A stretch of DNA of 64,000 nucleotides from Marsupella aquatica (lineage: Eukaryota > Marchantiophyta): positions 13,950,001 to 14,014,000 of the forward strand of contig OZ316891.1 in NCBI GenBank assembly GCA_973895155.1, written 5' to 3'. The notes below the pieces were generated by a model. It saw only the letters and a list, made by a program, of their open reading frames with translations, was not told where the DNA came from and searched no databases. A program made the translations under genes and the position numbers. Numbering within the stretch: position 1 is the stretch's first letter; the number at the start of each line of letters is the position of its first letter. Below, one piece after another: positions 47,771-59,639 of the stretch.

Positions 47771-49420
47771 TACATTTCATAACCCCCTCTCAATCAATGA
47801 TGAGCCATCAGTCTGGTCTGAGTAAACAAGCGAGTGGAAGGGCGAACGAACAGAGCCACTACAGGAACGGCGAACTTGTCTCCCTCAACCTCCCCGTCCT
47901 CCGGATCCGCTAACGGACAGTCTCTGGTCCTGTCCTGTCCCGTCCCGTCCCGTCCTGTCTGTCCTGCTCCCTGCCCAATCGCTGATGGTTGGCTGTCCAG
48001 TAGAGTACAGTACATTATAGTACAGTACACGCAATACCGTACTTCAGGAGTCTTACTAGACTCGTACGATATGACTGCGACTGTTTGGTGCTGCAATGTC
48101 ATGAGTGTCATGTACAGTATACGGTAGGATAACCGAGGTCTGGGCACGGGTTACTTACTACCGCCGTAGGGACGATGAAGTTCGCGCATGCCCCGGCGCC
48201 AAGCCTTTATATTTTATCTCTTTCCCCCCCCCCCTGGAAAGGAGCACTTTACTTTTGAGAAAAGTAAAAACACAACAAAAACAAGTAATAACAGGCTGGA
48301 ACCAAAATAGAACAAAGGCCAAAATTTGTACCAAGACCAAACACGTTTGGCCAAGAGAGAAAAGGGAACAGGAATTAACTACAAGTGAAAAAGGAAACCG
48401 AGTGACACTCATCAAGGAATCTAACTAAGCAGCTACAGCAACGATGAGGGCCAACTCGGACAGGGTAACAGGAAGAGATCGAGCTCAAAAAAACTATAAT
48501 CCAGCAAAAATGCAACCTAACGCAAACTTTTTTATTTCACCTTTCATAGGATAGCGCAAAGGCCGATATATTACTCCAGGTTCCAGTTCTTATGTTGAAC
48601 CAATGTAAACACTCATACATCATTATATTTGCGATGACTTTTTTAAGTTTTTAGGTTGAAAACACTTGCTAATTCTTAGCATATTGCTGCCATATGTACT
48701 GATTTTTTTTGTCTCAGTGACTCAAAATCTCAAATTTTAATTATTTTTTGTGCAAACCTGATGATCACTATGGTAGTGCCTCCCGTCAGCTTGTTCTCAT
48801 TCTGAATGCAGGAGTGAAGACAGTAACCCAGCTCCCAACATGGGTTTCCATCCGTTATTTTTTCCAGAAAAATGTTATCCTGCCAGAAATTTCTGGACAC
48901 ATGATATGAGAAATTCTGGACACATGATATGAGAATTTCTGGACACACGATATGAGAATAGAAGCATGGAGTAGAAATGCTTCCTTGCAAGGTTTACAAC
49001 GTTGATATTCTATGCAATGCTCAATCATTTTTGAAGCAGCAGTAGAAGAAGACCTGCTGATGGTCTCTACTGGAGTACTGAATGGTATTTGACTGCTCCC
49101 TCCTTTTTCATCATCATGGTCGTTTCTCGCTGATCTAGAGCGAGGGAAGATGAATGTAGCCTGTTTTCGATTCATCATTGTGGACTCTTGTTTCTCTCTG
49201 AGCTAGAGGGCGAGAAGATGAATGACCAGCTGCTTTCCATGGTCTCTCTTAAGAGACTCGATGATATTTGACTGTTCCTGCCTTTTCATCATTGTGGTAT
49301 CTTGTTTCTCACTGATCTAGCGAGAGAAGATGAATAACCAGCCTGCTTTCCATCGTCTGTACTGAGCGACTCATGGTATTTATTTGACTGCTCCTCTGTC
49401 ATCATTATATATCTCACTGA
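47771..49420. other. Intergenic with simple repeats, no gene seen
   Basis: Holds a CCGTC/CTGTC pentamer run at about 47930-47965, a CAGTACA-rich patch at 48005-48045, a run of eleven C at 48224-48234, the 23-bp tandem at 48891-48959, and a degenerate 110-130-bp repeat at about 49060-49400 (units with TATTTGACTGCTCC, TCATCATTGTGG, CTCACTGATCTAG, GAGAAGATGAAT). Frames overlapping these are repeat artefacts. Confidence 0.55.
48891..48959. repeat. 23-bp tandem repeat, three copies
   Basis: TTCTGGACACATGATATGAG starts at 48891, 48914 and 48937; the third copy has ACACG for ACATG. Confidence 0.92.
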
Positions 49421-49427
49421 TCTTTGG

Positions 49428-49649
49428 CTATGCTGCTATTGATGATGATGCTCTGGTCTCTAGTATGGTCTGTATGTACTCAAATTGTTCCAGCATCAGG
49501 GCATTCCCCTCTGCCCCAATCGAGTACTGCCTGAAATCCAAAGACTCATCATATCCTTCTTGTAGGCTAAATCTCTTGGACACTTGAATGCTACTTTGAT
49601 TTGATTGGGACCTAACCCTTCGCTCGCAACAATTATTGCAGAAGTCGCT
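49428..49649 (-). other. ATG-less 73-codon open frame, possible exon remnant
   Basis: On the minus strand a frame with no ATG before its midpoint runs from after a TAA to a TAG at 49430-49428. Its composition is protein-like rather than repeat-like (for example KRFSLQEGYDESLDF and EFYIQTILE-like EQFEYIQTILETR). It could be the last exon of a lost gene. I do not recognise a family; neighbouring 49966-50199 lies on the same strand. Confidence 0.25.
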
Positions 49650-49965
49650 TTACGTGGAGATCTTCAAGTATCGGTTCCAATTCCTCATGTAGCAATCAGA
49701 AGTTATCGGGTAAAATCAAGAACAAAGTGAGTTTAGCTTGTGTACTACATGGAGGGTGGCCCTACAGTTCTGTTTTAAAACAGTGTCAACATTTTCAATA
49801 ATGAGGCAGCTTGGATATGATAACTCCCGGGTTATGCTTGGCAACCCTTATGTTGAAAAGAGGAGCCAAAGAACACAAGTCCCAAGCAAACTTTCTTTTG
49901 CCACTACCCCATGTCTAGAATTTGTATCTCTAGCAAGTGCCTCACTTCCAAGCAACTAGAGTACC

Positions 49966-50199
49966 TCATAATGACTCAAACAGACCACAAACATTTGTGG
50001 ACAGGATTTTCATTCCACCACATTTTGCACTTTCCAAGGAAACCCTATCATTTTTGTATGTTGTGATCACCCGTTCAGTTGCCACACCGTGTTTGACAAT
50101 TGCCCTCCTAACATCTTGCCAAATCTGAAATGTATCACCTTCCTTCAAAGAAGGTTGAACCATGGTCCTTGCAAGTTTGTGAATTGCAGTATGCAGCCT
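49966..50199 (-). pseudogene. Possible exon resembling a MULE/FAR1-type N-terminal domain
   Basis: Bounded upstream by an acceptor-like TTGTATGTAG and ending in TGA, the frame encodes about 77 residues including PSLKEGDTFQIWQDVRRAI and VATERVITTYKNDRVSLES then KC. The pattern 'LKEGDxFxxWxDVxxAI ... R ... C' recalls the N-terminal domain of Mutator-like transposases and their FAR1 relatives, but only part of the Cys/His set is visible and no DDE core follows. It abuts the solo LTR starting at 50243. It may be a transposase scrap or chance. Confidence 0.3.
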
Positions 50200-50242
50200 C
50201 TACATACAATTGAGACAGGAAAATTGAGTCAATATACATAAC

Positions 50243-51387
50243 AGTCGCAGAACTTGACTACCTTAACACTTAGGTCGGGCATTGCTGACTCTGACACCGA
50301 GCTCCTCTATGGTCCAAGCCCGGAATGGCCATCTGGTGAGGACTTAGCATGGGGACACTTGTGAGAAATGAGGCGTTGCACTGGCAAAGGCAAGACGTTA
50401 AGCTGGTGACGCAAACTAAGGACTTAGACTAGTTGGGGGCTGGTCGCGTCATGGGAAAGGGCCGGACTCAAGGTTGACCGTCCAGACCCCTGGATGGACT
50501 TTGAGTTCTGAGGACTTGAGTGAGAACTCCTCTTGGGCCCAAGGCTAATGGAGTTTACTTCATGCACAATGGACGCTTGGGGCATGAGATATGGCCCAGC
50601 CAAGGTGTGGCCGTCCGAGGATGACGGGTTCTGAGGGCCTAGGCATGAGCACTAAGTTGGCCCGATCACAACGGGCTAAGGCACTCTGCCTATGGACACC
50701 TAACTATAAAGTTATGGGCATAGCCAGTTGGTGGCGTGCCCAGGTGTGGGGGTTGGGGTCTAGGTGGGGGGCCAAAATATGGGGACCAAAGTTGGTCTGG
50801 GGGTGGAAAGTATCCAAAAGCATATATGAGGGGAGTGATGTCTCCCTAGGTTGTGAGTTGAGCGAGAACCATGAGTTGGTTGCTAGAGTTGAGCCATTCT
50901 GGTCTCGACATTTTAGGACAAGCTATGCTATTTGGGCCATGGGGATGTTCTGGGGGCAGGGCGGTCAACTGTGACGGAAAGGTATGTGGGGCAGCCCGGG
51001 TTGTATCCAAAGAGGGATTGTTTTGGATAAATAGTGAGTGTTGGTTCTGGCTTCGGCTTATGGCAAGGCCATGCGGGCCAGGGAGGACCTATTGCTGACC
51101 TATTTACCAATGCTTGTTGAGCTTGAGTTAGCACGCTAGACTTGGGAGATCTAGATCCTTTTGGGGTTATTTACCGGAGTGCTTGGTGGCTTGTGCAGAC
51201 TATGAGGGTCGTTGAGCGACAGTCGTGTTAGGGAGCAAGTGCAACTTTGTATGGAAGGGGCCGCCCGGGGGTGCAAGGGGCATCAAGTTGCTTGCTCAAG
51301 GAGTTCCATGGAGGCGTTCGGGCACCATGGGCACTTAGGCGTGGGTGTTGGGATTGGTGAGGGCGCTGGATGGCAAGGTCCACCACT
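50243..51387 (+). mobile_element. Solo LTR of the AGT...ACT family, plus orientation (copy F)
   Basis: Reverse complement of copies A-D, from AGTCGCAGAACTTGACTACC to GGTCCACCACT. Flanks are ATAAC (50238-50242) and ATAAT (51388-51392), a target duplication with one change. At 1145 bp it is about 290 bases shorter than copy C, with internal losses. No internal coding region, so a solo LTR. Confidence 0.85.
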
Positions 51388-51942
51388 ATAATAGAAGCCA
51401 ACAAGAATTAGAGCAACATCAACAATGGAATCAGAAAAGCCAAATTATAGAAAAGTAAGTTAATGTCTAATAAGTCAGGTTGTACTGGAATATGAAAGGC
51501 CCCATTTTAGTTGAACACATGAATTACAATGAAGGTGGTTTGTTAAGAACTCATAGACCTCTTAAAGAGGCATCAATGCTCAGTATCTTACCTGAAAAAC
51601 TAGGAATTTGAATAGTAAGAGCTCCCTGTGGTGTATTTAATGATTATGATTCTTTGCTCATCTGGATTGGGGATGACAGTGAATGCTCCGCTAAATGATG
51701 CAGGAACGCTGCAACGTCCATTCTCAAAGATGAAAATTATGCTTAATTGGAATCTATGTATTTTGGCGCACCTCTACTACCACTAAGTAATTTTGGAAGG
51801 AAATCAAGAAACACACCGAATGACAAATTGAAGCCTCACAACATCAGATTACTTGTTGAAATGAACAAGAAGCATAACGTGGGATAATGTTCAATCTATG
51901 CACATTGTGATCTTGCAAATATGAAGCAACTTCATTGCCATC
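51388..51942. other. 555-bp spacer between two opposed solo LTRs
   Basis: AT-leaning sequence with no gene, repeat or motif I can support. Its position matters only as the loop between the inverted LTR copies F and G. Confidence 0.4.
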
Positions 51943-53247
51943 AGTGGTGGACCTTGCCACCCAACGCCCTCACCAATCCCTAAGTGCCCCTGGTGCCTGA
52001 ACGCCTCTACGGAATACCTTGATCAAGCAACCTGGTGCCCCTTACACCGAATGCGGCCCCTCCCATAAAAAGTTGCACTTGCTCTCCAACACGACCGCTA
52101 CTCAACGGCCCGGGGTCCTCACTTCTTTTCTTCCGACCCATCACGCGTGAATAAGTATAGGGTTTTTTATTGGGTTTAGTGAAATACTTTTAAATTTTTG
52201 TTGAAGAACATTAGGGTTATTTTAATCCAATTTTGAGAATTATAAGAATCATAGGGTTTTTTAAATCAAATATGGGAATATTCCATTAAGTTAGGGGTTA
52301 ACAAATTCCTAAAAAAAACTTTATTGACTTAACTTTTAGGGTGTTTATTCCCCCAAAACTTTGAGCGTGATATGAGACACCCCTTGGATTGAGGCCCCCA
52401 AGCTCAACGGTCCTCACTGTTTGCACAAGCAACCAAGCATCTTGGTAAGTAACCCTTTAGGATCTAGATCCCCTAAGTCTAGCATCCTAACTCAAGCTCA
52501 ACAGACATTGGTAAGTAGCTCATCGATAGATCCTCCCGATGCCATAAGTCGGAACCAAAATTGACGTCCACTATTTGTCAAGATTAGCTCCTTCCTTGGG
52601 CACAGCTCGGGTTCCCCCTCGTACCTATTCATCACCAGCTTACCCCCAAGACATGCTCATGGCCCAAATAGCGTAGCTTGTCCTAAGCTTGTCCCAACAT
52701 GTTGGGACCATAATGATCCTGACTATAGCAACCAACTCCCGTTTCTCACCCCACTTATGGTCTAGGGGCCAAGTGCCCTTGGAACTCAACTTCCACGTCT
52801 ACTTGGCCTTGCCTCCCCAATGCAAGCTCCCTTGTGAGACTGAACGCGGCTTGGCTGCTATTTCGACAGGATTTGGCAAGCGGGCAAGATAGTCCCCGCA
52901 AACCCAGATCCAGCTGAGCTCAAGAGGATGTAGTCATCCTTGAGAGATTTCCTATGCACCCAAGAATTCCTCCAACGGACTTCCCGTTGGGAAGTTATCG
53001 TCGTTTCCATTTGACATTTTCCCTTAGTGTCGCGACCGCCGTAGCTCATGACTTTGGCTCGCCCTTAGCCCCTAGGGAGACACCACTCTCCTCATATATA
53101 CTTTGCCAGTGCCACACCCCATTGTCCACAAGTCTCCCCATGCTAAGTCCTCCCCGGATGGCCTATCCGGGCCTGGACCATAAGGGAGCTTGGCGTCGGA
53201 GTCAGCGACGCCAGAGCTAAGTGTTAAGGTAGTCAACTTCCGCAACT
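51943..53247 (-). mobile_element. Solo LTR of the AGT...ACT family (copy G), split by an insertion
   Basis: From AGTGGTGGACCTTGCC to TTCCGCAACT, flanked by CCATC (51938-51942) and CCATA (53248-53252), four of five bases the same. It keeps the family landmarks (CAACACGACCGCTACTCAACGG, CTTGGTAAGTAACCC, CATGCTCATGGCCCAAATAG, CCTCATATATAC) but lacks roughly 490 bases present in copy C between CATATAT and GCCACACC. An insertion sits at 52109-52402. Confidence 0.85.
52109..52402. mobile_element. 294-bp MITE-like insertion inside copy G, possible hAT type
   Basis: The AT-rich insert is bracketed by CTCAACGG (52101-52108 and 52403-52410), a sequence present once in the other LTR copies, i.e. an 8-bp target duplication. 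Its ends are imperfect inverted repeats: CCCGGGGTCCTCA against CTTGGGGGCCTCA (10 of 13), plus ATCACGC at offset 31 from both ends. Eight-base duplications and short TIRs are features of hAT elements. No coding capacity. Alternative: the bases TCCTCACT after the left TIR start also match the LTR target, so the duplication could be 16 bases with a 7-base interruption and the left TIR partly host sequence. Confidence 0.6.
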
Positions 53248-53252
53248 CCATA

Positions 53253-55400
53253 CTTGATTCCTCTTGAGGCTTCCCTCCTCAACTGTTGACATACTCAACC
53301 TGTGGGGCAAGGATTGACGATATGCATTGAAGAGGGGAAAATTGAGCTCTAGCGTGCCCCACCTGAAAGTAATCTTGTACGCAATCGTGATGTGATCAAG
53401 CGCCACTAGCACTACTCATCTGTCACTGTGATTTGCAACAACTTTGGCTACTTCCTTGTAGAATACCTTGACAACTCATCATTTTGCATCTAGTTCCATG
53501 AAAGAGACACCATCCAGTCCAACTGAGGTATGTAGGATAGAAAGATGTTGATGAGCGATAGGTGAATCAATACATTGCTTAAACTGTCAGCAGCTGACTT
53601 CACTTTGTTTCAGCAAAATTTGGTGCACTAAGTTGGCTTGAAATGTTGCAAATTCATCGTTGTTGGAGGATGCCTGTCGCAAAGTCGTTGCTCAAGAGGA
53701 AGGAATGTATGAAACACAGCAGATAGATGATGAGTTCATTATGCATCCTGTTCATAGCAGCTTCAAGGTTTCCTATGTTTGAGCAGCATTCAGTTCACAC
53801 TCTGGCTGCGGCTGCCAAGCTTATTCGGGACGCTGCTACGGTGTTTGTCCCAGGTTGCAACTGGAAAATTTTCAAACTCTGTATCCCGTCAGGCCTCACA
53901 AAAGGAGCGCGCAGTTCAGGAGGTTGAGCTGAACTAACCACATACAAAAACCGTGGCAATATTACAAATAGTGTAAAATCCATGGCAGTATTGTTATAAG
54001 CCACAACTTTAGTGACAATGTAGTTAAAAGTTGAATGAAAAAATGAACTAAGCATAGTAATTAAAATGGACCAGGAATAATCACAATTGCTATATTTAAA
54101 AGAACCGTAACCTTGACAATGCAATTCATTTGACGGTCATATGATTGAACGACAAGTAGAAAGAAGCTAAGGGAGTTTGGGCAAGGACAAGGAATCATGA
54201 CTGAAACCTCATAATTATTGAGTGATCTACAAAAACCCAATTCTGACAAAAAACTGGAAATGTAGGCAAGCGCTACTTATAGTGCTTGTATTATGGGCAG
54301 GAGGTAGAACAGTCCATCAATCTGCCCAACAATACTACTAGTCTCCTGTCTCAACTTTCTCTACCAATCCCTCAATTGCTCTTGAGGCGTCGGCTTAGGC
54401 TTAAGCAATATCCAATAGGACTTTCCATGATTACAATGATTTGAAGCAAATGGGCGCTTCACTACCAATCCATAGCCTCCCTGACCTCTTTTGGTCTCCT
54501 TAAGACGACAAAACTGTGAATGCTCCCATCCAAGAAAGAAACATATGCGATGAACAATTCAGAAAGAAACATCCCAGAAAACTTGTCACCTTCTTAGAAT
54601 TTTCCCTATGGTGACCCAAGTGCGACCACATTAAAGGAAAGGACCACCTTTCAATGCGTCACAGGACTCCAGAATCAGCTTCTTCATTGGCCATGCCTTT
54701 TGTTTGATGACAAATGAGTAGGGCATTCACCAAATTAGTTTTCTCTCCTACTTCACCAAGACTGCTTGGTCCATTAATCCCAACAATTTTAAAAATTGAT
54801 TTGCGCACCTAAACAAACCTCTATCAGTCCATGGATGCCTCAAAAAGGATAGCCTGAGAGATATCCAAGATAGTGGTTGCCTTTGAAAAAGTGCTCTAAA
54901 CTTTGATCCCAAATTTCCAGTCACAACCATCATTTCCACTATTGCAAGTTGATTTGTCAAGTGGGTACGCCTGTGGGCACACTTGCTAAATGGAACTCTG
55001 CACAGTTCACACTGATTTTCCCTGTTGCGTAGATCTATGATTGAGAAAACAACTCCAAATTTGACTGGAAATGGTGGGTCACCAGTTGAATTTTTTGTTT
55101 TTCTGTGCCCAACCTATGAAGCTTCCTTTTGGCCATGCCTTCTGGATGTCTGTCAAGAACAGAAAGTTCAAGTTAGGGAACAAAGTCCAAACTCTGTCTG
55201 TAATTTCATAGCTCTTGAGTCAAGGGCAGTGAACTTTGAGACAACCTACTTATATCTGTCTTTCAAGGTTAGTGCTACATTGCAAAGAATTTTTATTTTT
55301 TATTTTTAAAATTTCATTTATTCCGCTTGAACCGCACGGATTAACTGACAGCATGTGGAGCATGTAAGATGTCAAGCAAATAGGCAACATAGAGGGATCT
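53253..55400. other. Intergenic, no gene seen
   Basis: No supported coding sequence or structured repeat. The short frames at 53727-53927 (+) and 53795-54124 (-) overlap each other and show no domain features. Confidence 0.45.
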
Positions 55401-55407
55401 CTGTCGT

Positions 55408-55532
55408 GGGGGTCGAGCTGGGGTTATATGTCAGCTCCTCGAATTCCCTTCTTGTACTTTTTTTGTACCAGGGTCAAGTCACTTAACGCATGACAGAACC
55501 CCAGCTCGACCCCCTGGTGACTTGACCCTGGT
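55408..55532. repeat. Two interleaved perfect inverted repeats
   Basis: Arm 1 GGGGGTCGAGCTGGGGTT (55408-55425) pairs with 55497-55514; arm 2 ACCAGGGTCAAGTCAC (55467-55482) pairs with 55517-55532. The order 1-2-1'-2' is interleaved, so both stems could form together only as a pseudoknot, or alternately. Arm 2 is also part of a 33-bp direct repeat. Confidence 0.88.
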
Positions 55533-55896
55533 TAGCCACAACAGATCTGATGGCCTTGAGATTGTCACACCTGGGGTCAGATCAATCAATTCAATGATTT
55601 CAATTGCCCCACCACCACTTGTCTGCCAGGGCAGGGTTCCACCCTATGTGCCAGTTCCACCCCCAACCCACCTTCTTATTTCCAGAGTGCTTTCCTTTGC
55701 CCTCACTGTAGGAAAGCCCCTCTCGTTGCATTGTGCTCCAAGGGTGATGGGCACTGTCAGATTCTCCAATGTAGAGATCTTGATCATGGCCATAGGATCT
55801 TCTACAAAAACGGCATTGTAGTAGTTAATTTAGAACAGGTCAAGACACCAGGGAACCCAGTTATACCAGGGTCAAGTCACTTAACGCATGACAGAA
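55466..55896. repeat. 33-bp perfect direct repeats 398 bp apart
   Basis: TACCAGGGTCAAGTCACTTA, continuing ACGCATGACAGAA, occurs at 55466-55498 and 55864-55896. The segment between resembles, in reverse complement, 60820-61117 (GACTTGACCCTGGTTAGCCA against GGCTTCACCCTGGTTATCCA; AGATCTGATGGCC against AGATCTTATGGCC; GGGTGATGGG; TCTCCAATGT). A dispersed mobile or satellite-like unit is likely, but its ends are not defined. Confidence 0.75.
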
Positions 55897-55899
55897 AAT

Positions 55900-58640
55900 G
55901 ATTAAACTAGAAAAGGTGGCAAGTTGACGTATGTGACCAAAAAAGTTGACAATCTAGTAAAAGCCCAGATAGCAGAAAATTCATTCGATCCCCAAAACAA
56001 ATTCAAGGCAGAGTGAAATCAAAGTACAGAGGGAGGGGCCCAACATGAAATTTGGTAGGTGTGACACAGTACTTTAATGTGAACAGGGTGCTTTGGCCTC
56101 CAGTGGGCTCAGACCAGTGAAAAAGTTCAGGCAACACGCGGGGGCAATGAATGGCTACTGCCACATTATAACAAAAGGTGGGCTCTTCAGCCATGGTTGC
56201 TGTGGGACCAGGTGGTGATCTGCTTCTCCTCCAATGCAGGCTGGTTACTTTAGAGGGAGCAACAGAAAGGAAACCAGACCTGGAGCTCTTTCACACTTCA
56301 AAGTTTTGATTTGATGTGGAAAAGCTCGTTGCTGCTACACATAATTATGATGTAAAGACTCTGCATGTGGCTATTTAAAACCGTTGGATGAACATTTACC
56401 ATATAGTATGCAACATGCTTGATTTTTTGTCTTGTAGTGATATATAAGTGAATAAAATATGAAAATAGAACTAGAATACATATTAAGTATAGGTGAGATA
56501 AAATAAAATAAGTAGAGCACATGCAAAGAAAAGGGTATAGTGAGTGACCAATGAAAAGTTCAGTCAAGTTCTATGATACACAGGTGCTACTACTATCTGT
56601 GCACTTATTAATTCAATGTGTTTTACTAATGACACTGAATTCAATAAAAACCATAAACCTAGGAGAGAAAGCCATGAGTGGATCTTAAGTCGAGACATGT
56701 TCAGATTATTTAGAATCATTTCTCTTACTCATGAGAAGACATAATTTTTTTATTCAAGATATCAAAATTAAGAGGGCTGCCAAATAAGTTCAAAACTTTC
56801 TAGGGTACCAAAATTAAAGGGATCCAAAAATTAATTAAAAATCTATATGATACAAAGGATGCCCCTTGATAATGTACATTGAAATAAAAATACATGGCAC
56901 AAAATTGTCCAAAAATTAATTAAAAATCTATGATACAAAGGATGCCCCTTGATAAGGCACATTGAAATAAAAATACATGACACAACAATTCCAAGTAAGA
57001 CAAAATCTGAAAGGTGGATTCACCATATGGCAACTTCAAAATATACAATCTAGAGTGCTTTAAAAACGTTGGATGAACATTTACCAATGTAGCATGTTCT
57101 TCTAATGCCTTCCTGGTTTAACTTATTGAAAAAAATGTAAAGTTGTGTTACTGTATCGTATTAAAATGAAATTCAGTAAATGAATCATTCAAATATAAAG
57201 AGATGGGATTAATAATTCATTGTAAAGTTTCAAATGGTAACCCAGAGAATCTAGGCGCAGCAATCTCAAACTGTGTGTGCTCAACAAGAAGGCACGTGTC
57301 AAGCGTGTGGACAAATAAAAAACTGAATATAATATCATGAACATGAAATTTAACATCCCTCAATAGCACATTGGTATAATGTTCACCTTAGTTTGGGTTA
57401 CTCACACTAATTTGAGAGTGCCAAATTTTAAGAGGTATTTGCTTGATCAACCCCCAAAATGAAACTTGTTATTTGATTGACCCCCTGAGTTCTATCAACG
57501 GTCCATATCTGAGATCAAAAGGTCCATCAATGGTCCAGAATGGGGGAAAGTATCAAGGGGGTTGATTAAGCAAACCTTTTCCAGAAGGGGTCTACTAAGC
57601 ATATCCAAATTTTAGGGTCTACTTGTGAATTAGTGTTAGTCACACTAGTTGTCATAATAGTATTTCTGGGTGCGTGAATTAGTGTTATTGTGGTCTCCAG
57701 AGTGAAAAAATAGAGGCAAAAAATGATTTTGAAAAAGCCACAAGAATTAGTGTCAGCTTGGACTCAAGATCACCCATGTTTTAATAGGAATTAAAACAAC
57801 AGTGGAAAAAAACTACTCTGAAAATGACAAAAGATAGTGTTACTTGCACTCAAACTATTTTTTACCAACATGAGTGTTAGTAACGCTCATTTTGTATTAA
57901 TAGTATTTCTTGCATAAAACTAATTATGGTGAACAAGGGGCAAGCTGCTGCGGAGGCACACTAGCATCTTCGGTGAGAGATGAAAGGTAAATTGCTTCAG
58001 CTTGAGCACACTATAATGTCACTGAAATGTGTGGTCAAAACAGATTTCGGGGGAATGGAAAAAATTGGAAACTAAATACTTAGGGTGAAATAGGGTTGTG
58101 GAAGGGTGGCAGAGAAAAATGAAAGAAACATTGTTGGGGGTTGAGTTAATCTCAAAATGGAAAAATAACATTGAAGACTACCCTCATAGGCTGAAATTAA
58201 GATTCAAATAATAACCAAGAAATGGGGACTGAAACAAAGATACACTATATGTAGCACTGTAAACAAAACCTTTCTGCTGAGCACAATACTTGTTAAATTT
58301 AACTAACATGCACAGCGACCATGCAAAGTCACATTAGCAAACGTGCTATTTTTGGAGAAGCCATCAGAAATCCATTTCTAGAGAGATATACTGAATGGAC
58401 CCTCCAAACACGACTTTTTTACTTAACAAACCAAAAGTTGCACACTCTCTCCCAGTGGACCTTCGGGCCCACCAGAGGTACTGTCTATGTGAGATGTTCT
58501 TCTAACACACTATGCAGTCCTTATAACACAAGATTGTTATTGTAAAATGCAACATGATGTTCTACTGTTCTTCACTACCCGACCGCATCACCAAATGCAA
58601 TTGACTACGATTGCAGTTCCAAGTGAATCAATGTATTGAC
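55900..58640. other. Intergenic, AT-rich, no gene seen
   Basis: No supported gene. Contains the 85-bp duplication at 56823-56985. CGTTGGATGAACATTTACCA occurs at about 56381 and 57064. 57390-57910 carries the TTAGTGTTA words also seen near 3400. Confidence 0.45.
56823..56985. repeat. 85-bp tandem duplication
   Basis: TCCAAAAATTAATTAAAAAT starts at 56823 and 56908. Both copies continue with ATGATACAAAGGATGCCCCT, TGATAA, CATTGAAATAAAAATACATG. The second lacks an AT and has a few changes. Confidence 0.88.
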
Positions 58641-58848
58641 ATTATATACATTGACCACAATGCATACAAACATCAAGTGTAATGTCATTTGACAAACCAG
58701 ACACTGTGTGGCCACACGATGACATAGAGCCCTGCAGCTAGATCATGTATACATCAACATCATTGTATACAAAGACCACAATGTTGGATGAACGAGGCAT
58801 TGTGCGACCACAACATATACAAAGCGGTGTAGACATTGGCATATACCA

Positions 58849-58884
58849 AATATATTATATTATATATATATATATTATATATAT
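58849..58884. repeat. AT microsatellite
   Basis: A 36-bp run of TA dinucleotides with occasional TTA interruptions, within AT-rich DNA. Confidence 0.85.
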
Positions 58885-58949
58885 GGTGAAACAACTTAGG
58901 GTTTAGAGTAAACCTTGGAGTAGGCGCATAAAAGCTAAATAGGCTTATA

Positions 58950-59560
58950 TCTGGAACCGAATACATTCTTGACAATGTATTCAGAGGAGGACCCGCCAAA
59001 TCATTGACACGTTACTAAACTTTTGCACATTTGACTTTTTTTATGCACATGCTCTTCGCATGAGCTCGCATGACAAGGTTGCACATGTTGGGATTGGCCC
59101 CATGATGTTGTCTGGCCACTCCTTCATTGCAATTTGCACATCCTCAAGGGTCCACATAGCAAGAACACAAGCGGGAACACAAGCAGGATCAACAGGAACA
59201 AGCAACATGAGAAAATGCAAGAAAATGTCGAGAAACAAACCAAAACACAATGAGAACAAAGCAGGTTCTGCATGGGTTCCATAAAGGGCGGGAACATTTG
59301 AATTTTGAAAATTCCTTTGAAAGTTGTATACATTACGGACAATGTATTCATGAAAGCAAGGAGGTTGGGGGAGGTATGACGCTTTCAAGCTCCAAAGTAG
59401 TCATAAACTATTTTCTTTGTATCTTGAATACTAAAGTGACAATGTATTGTGAAAAGTTGAGAGGTGGGGACCCAAAGGCGCTTGCGCGCTCTAATGATGC
59501 CGCAAACTCGTTCAATTGTACTTTGAATACAATAGCCATAATGTATTCAACAAAACTAGG
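58950..59560. repeat. Recurrent GAATACA...CAATGTATTC palindromic motif
   Basis: Near-palindromes GAATACATTCTTGACAATGT-ATTC (58960), GTATACATTACGGACAATGT-ATTC (59323), GAATACTAAAGTGACAATGT-ATTG (59428) and GAATACAATAGCCATAATGT-ATTC (59526) recur, the last three about 100 bases apart. Related words (ACATTGACCACAATG, TGTATACAAAGACCACAATG) occur upstream at 58640-58790. Looks like a degenerate repeat of a stem-forming unit. Confidence 0.6.
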
Positions 59561-59639
59561 AAGCCATGGCGCTTGTCAGCCTACTACACACGACCAACCA
59601 AGGTGTCCACAAGGTATGCAGTGGACCTGACTAGCGTGG

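Noticed and set aside
47794-48147. Overlapping frames over GTCCC-type repeats
   Set aside because: Both strands are open because of the pentamer simple repeat.
55522-55821. 99-codon frame, and its opposed relative at 60797-61102
   Set aside because: They fall in a shared dispersed repeat; the two translations do not show a conserved protein.
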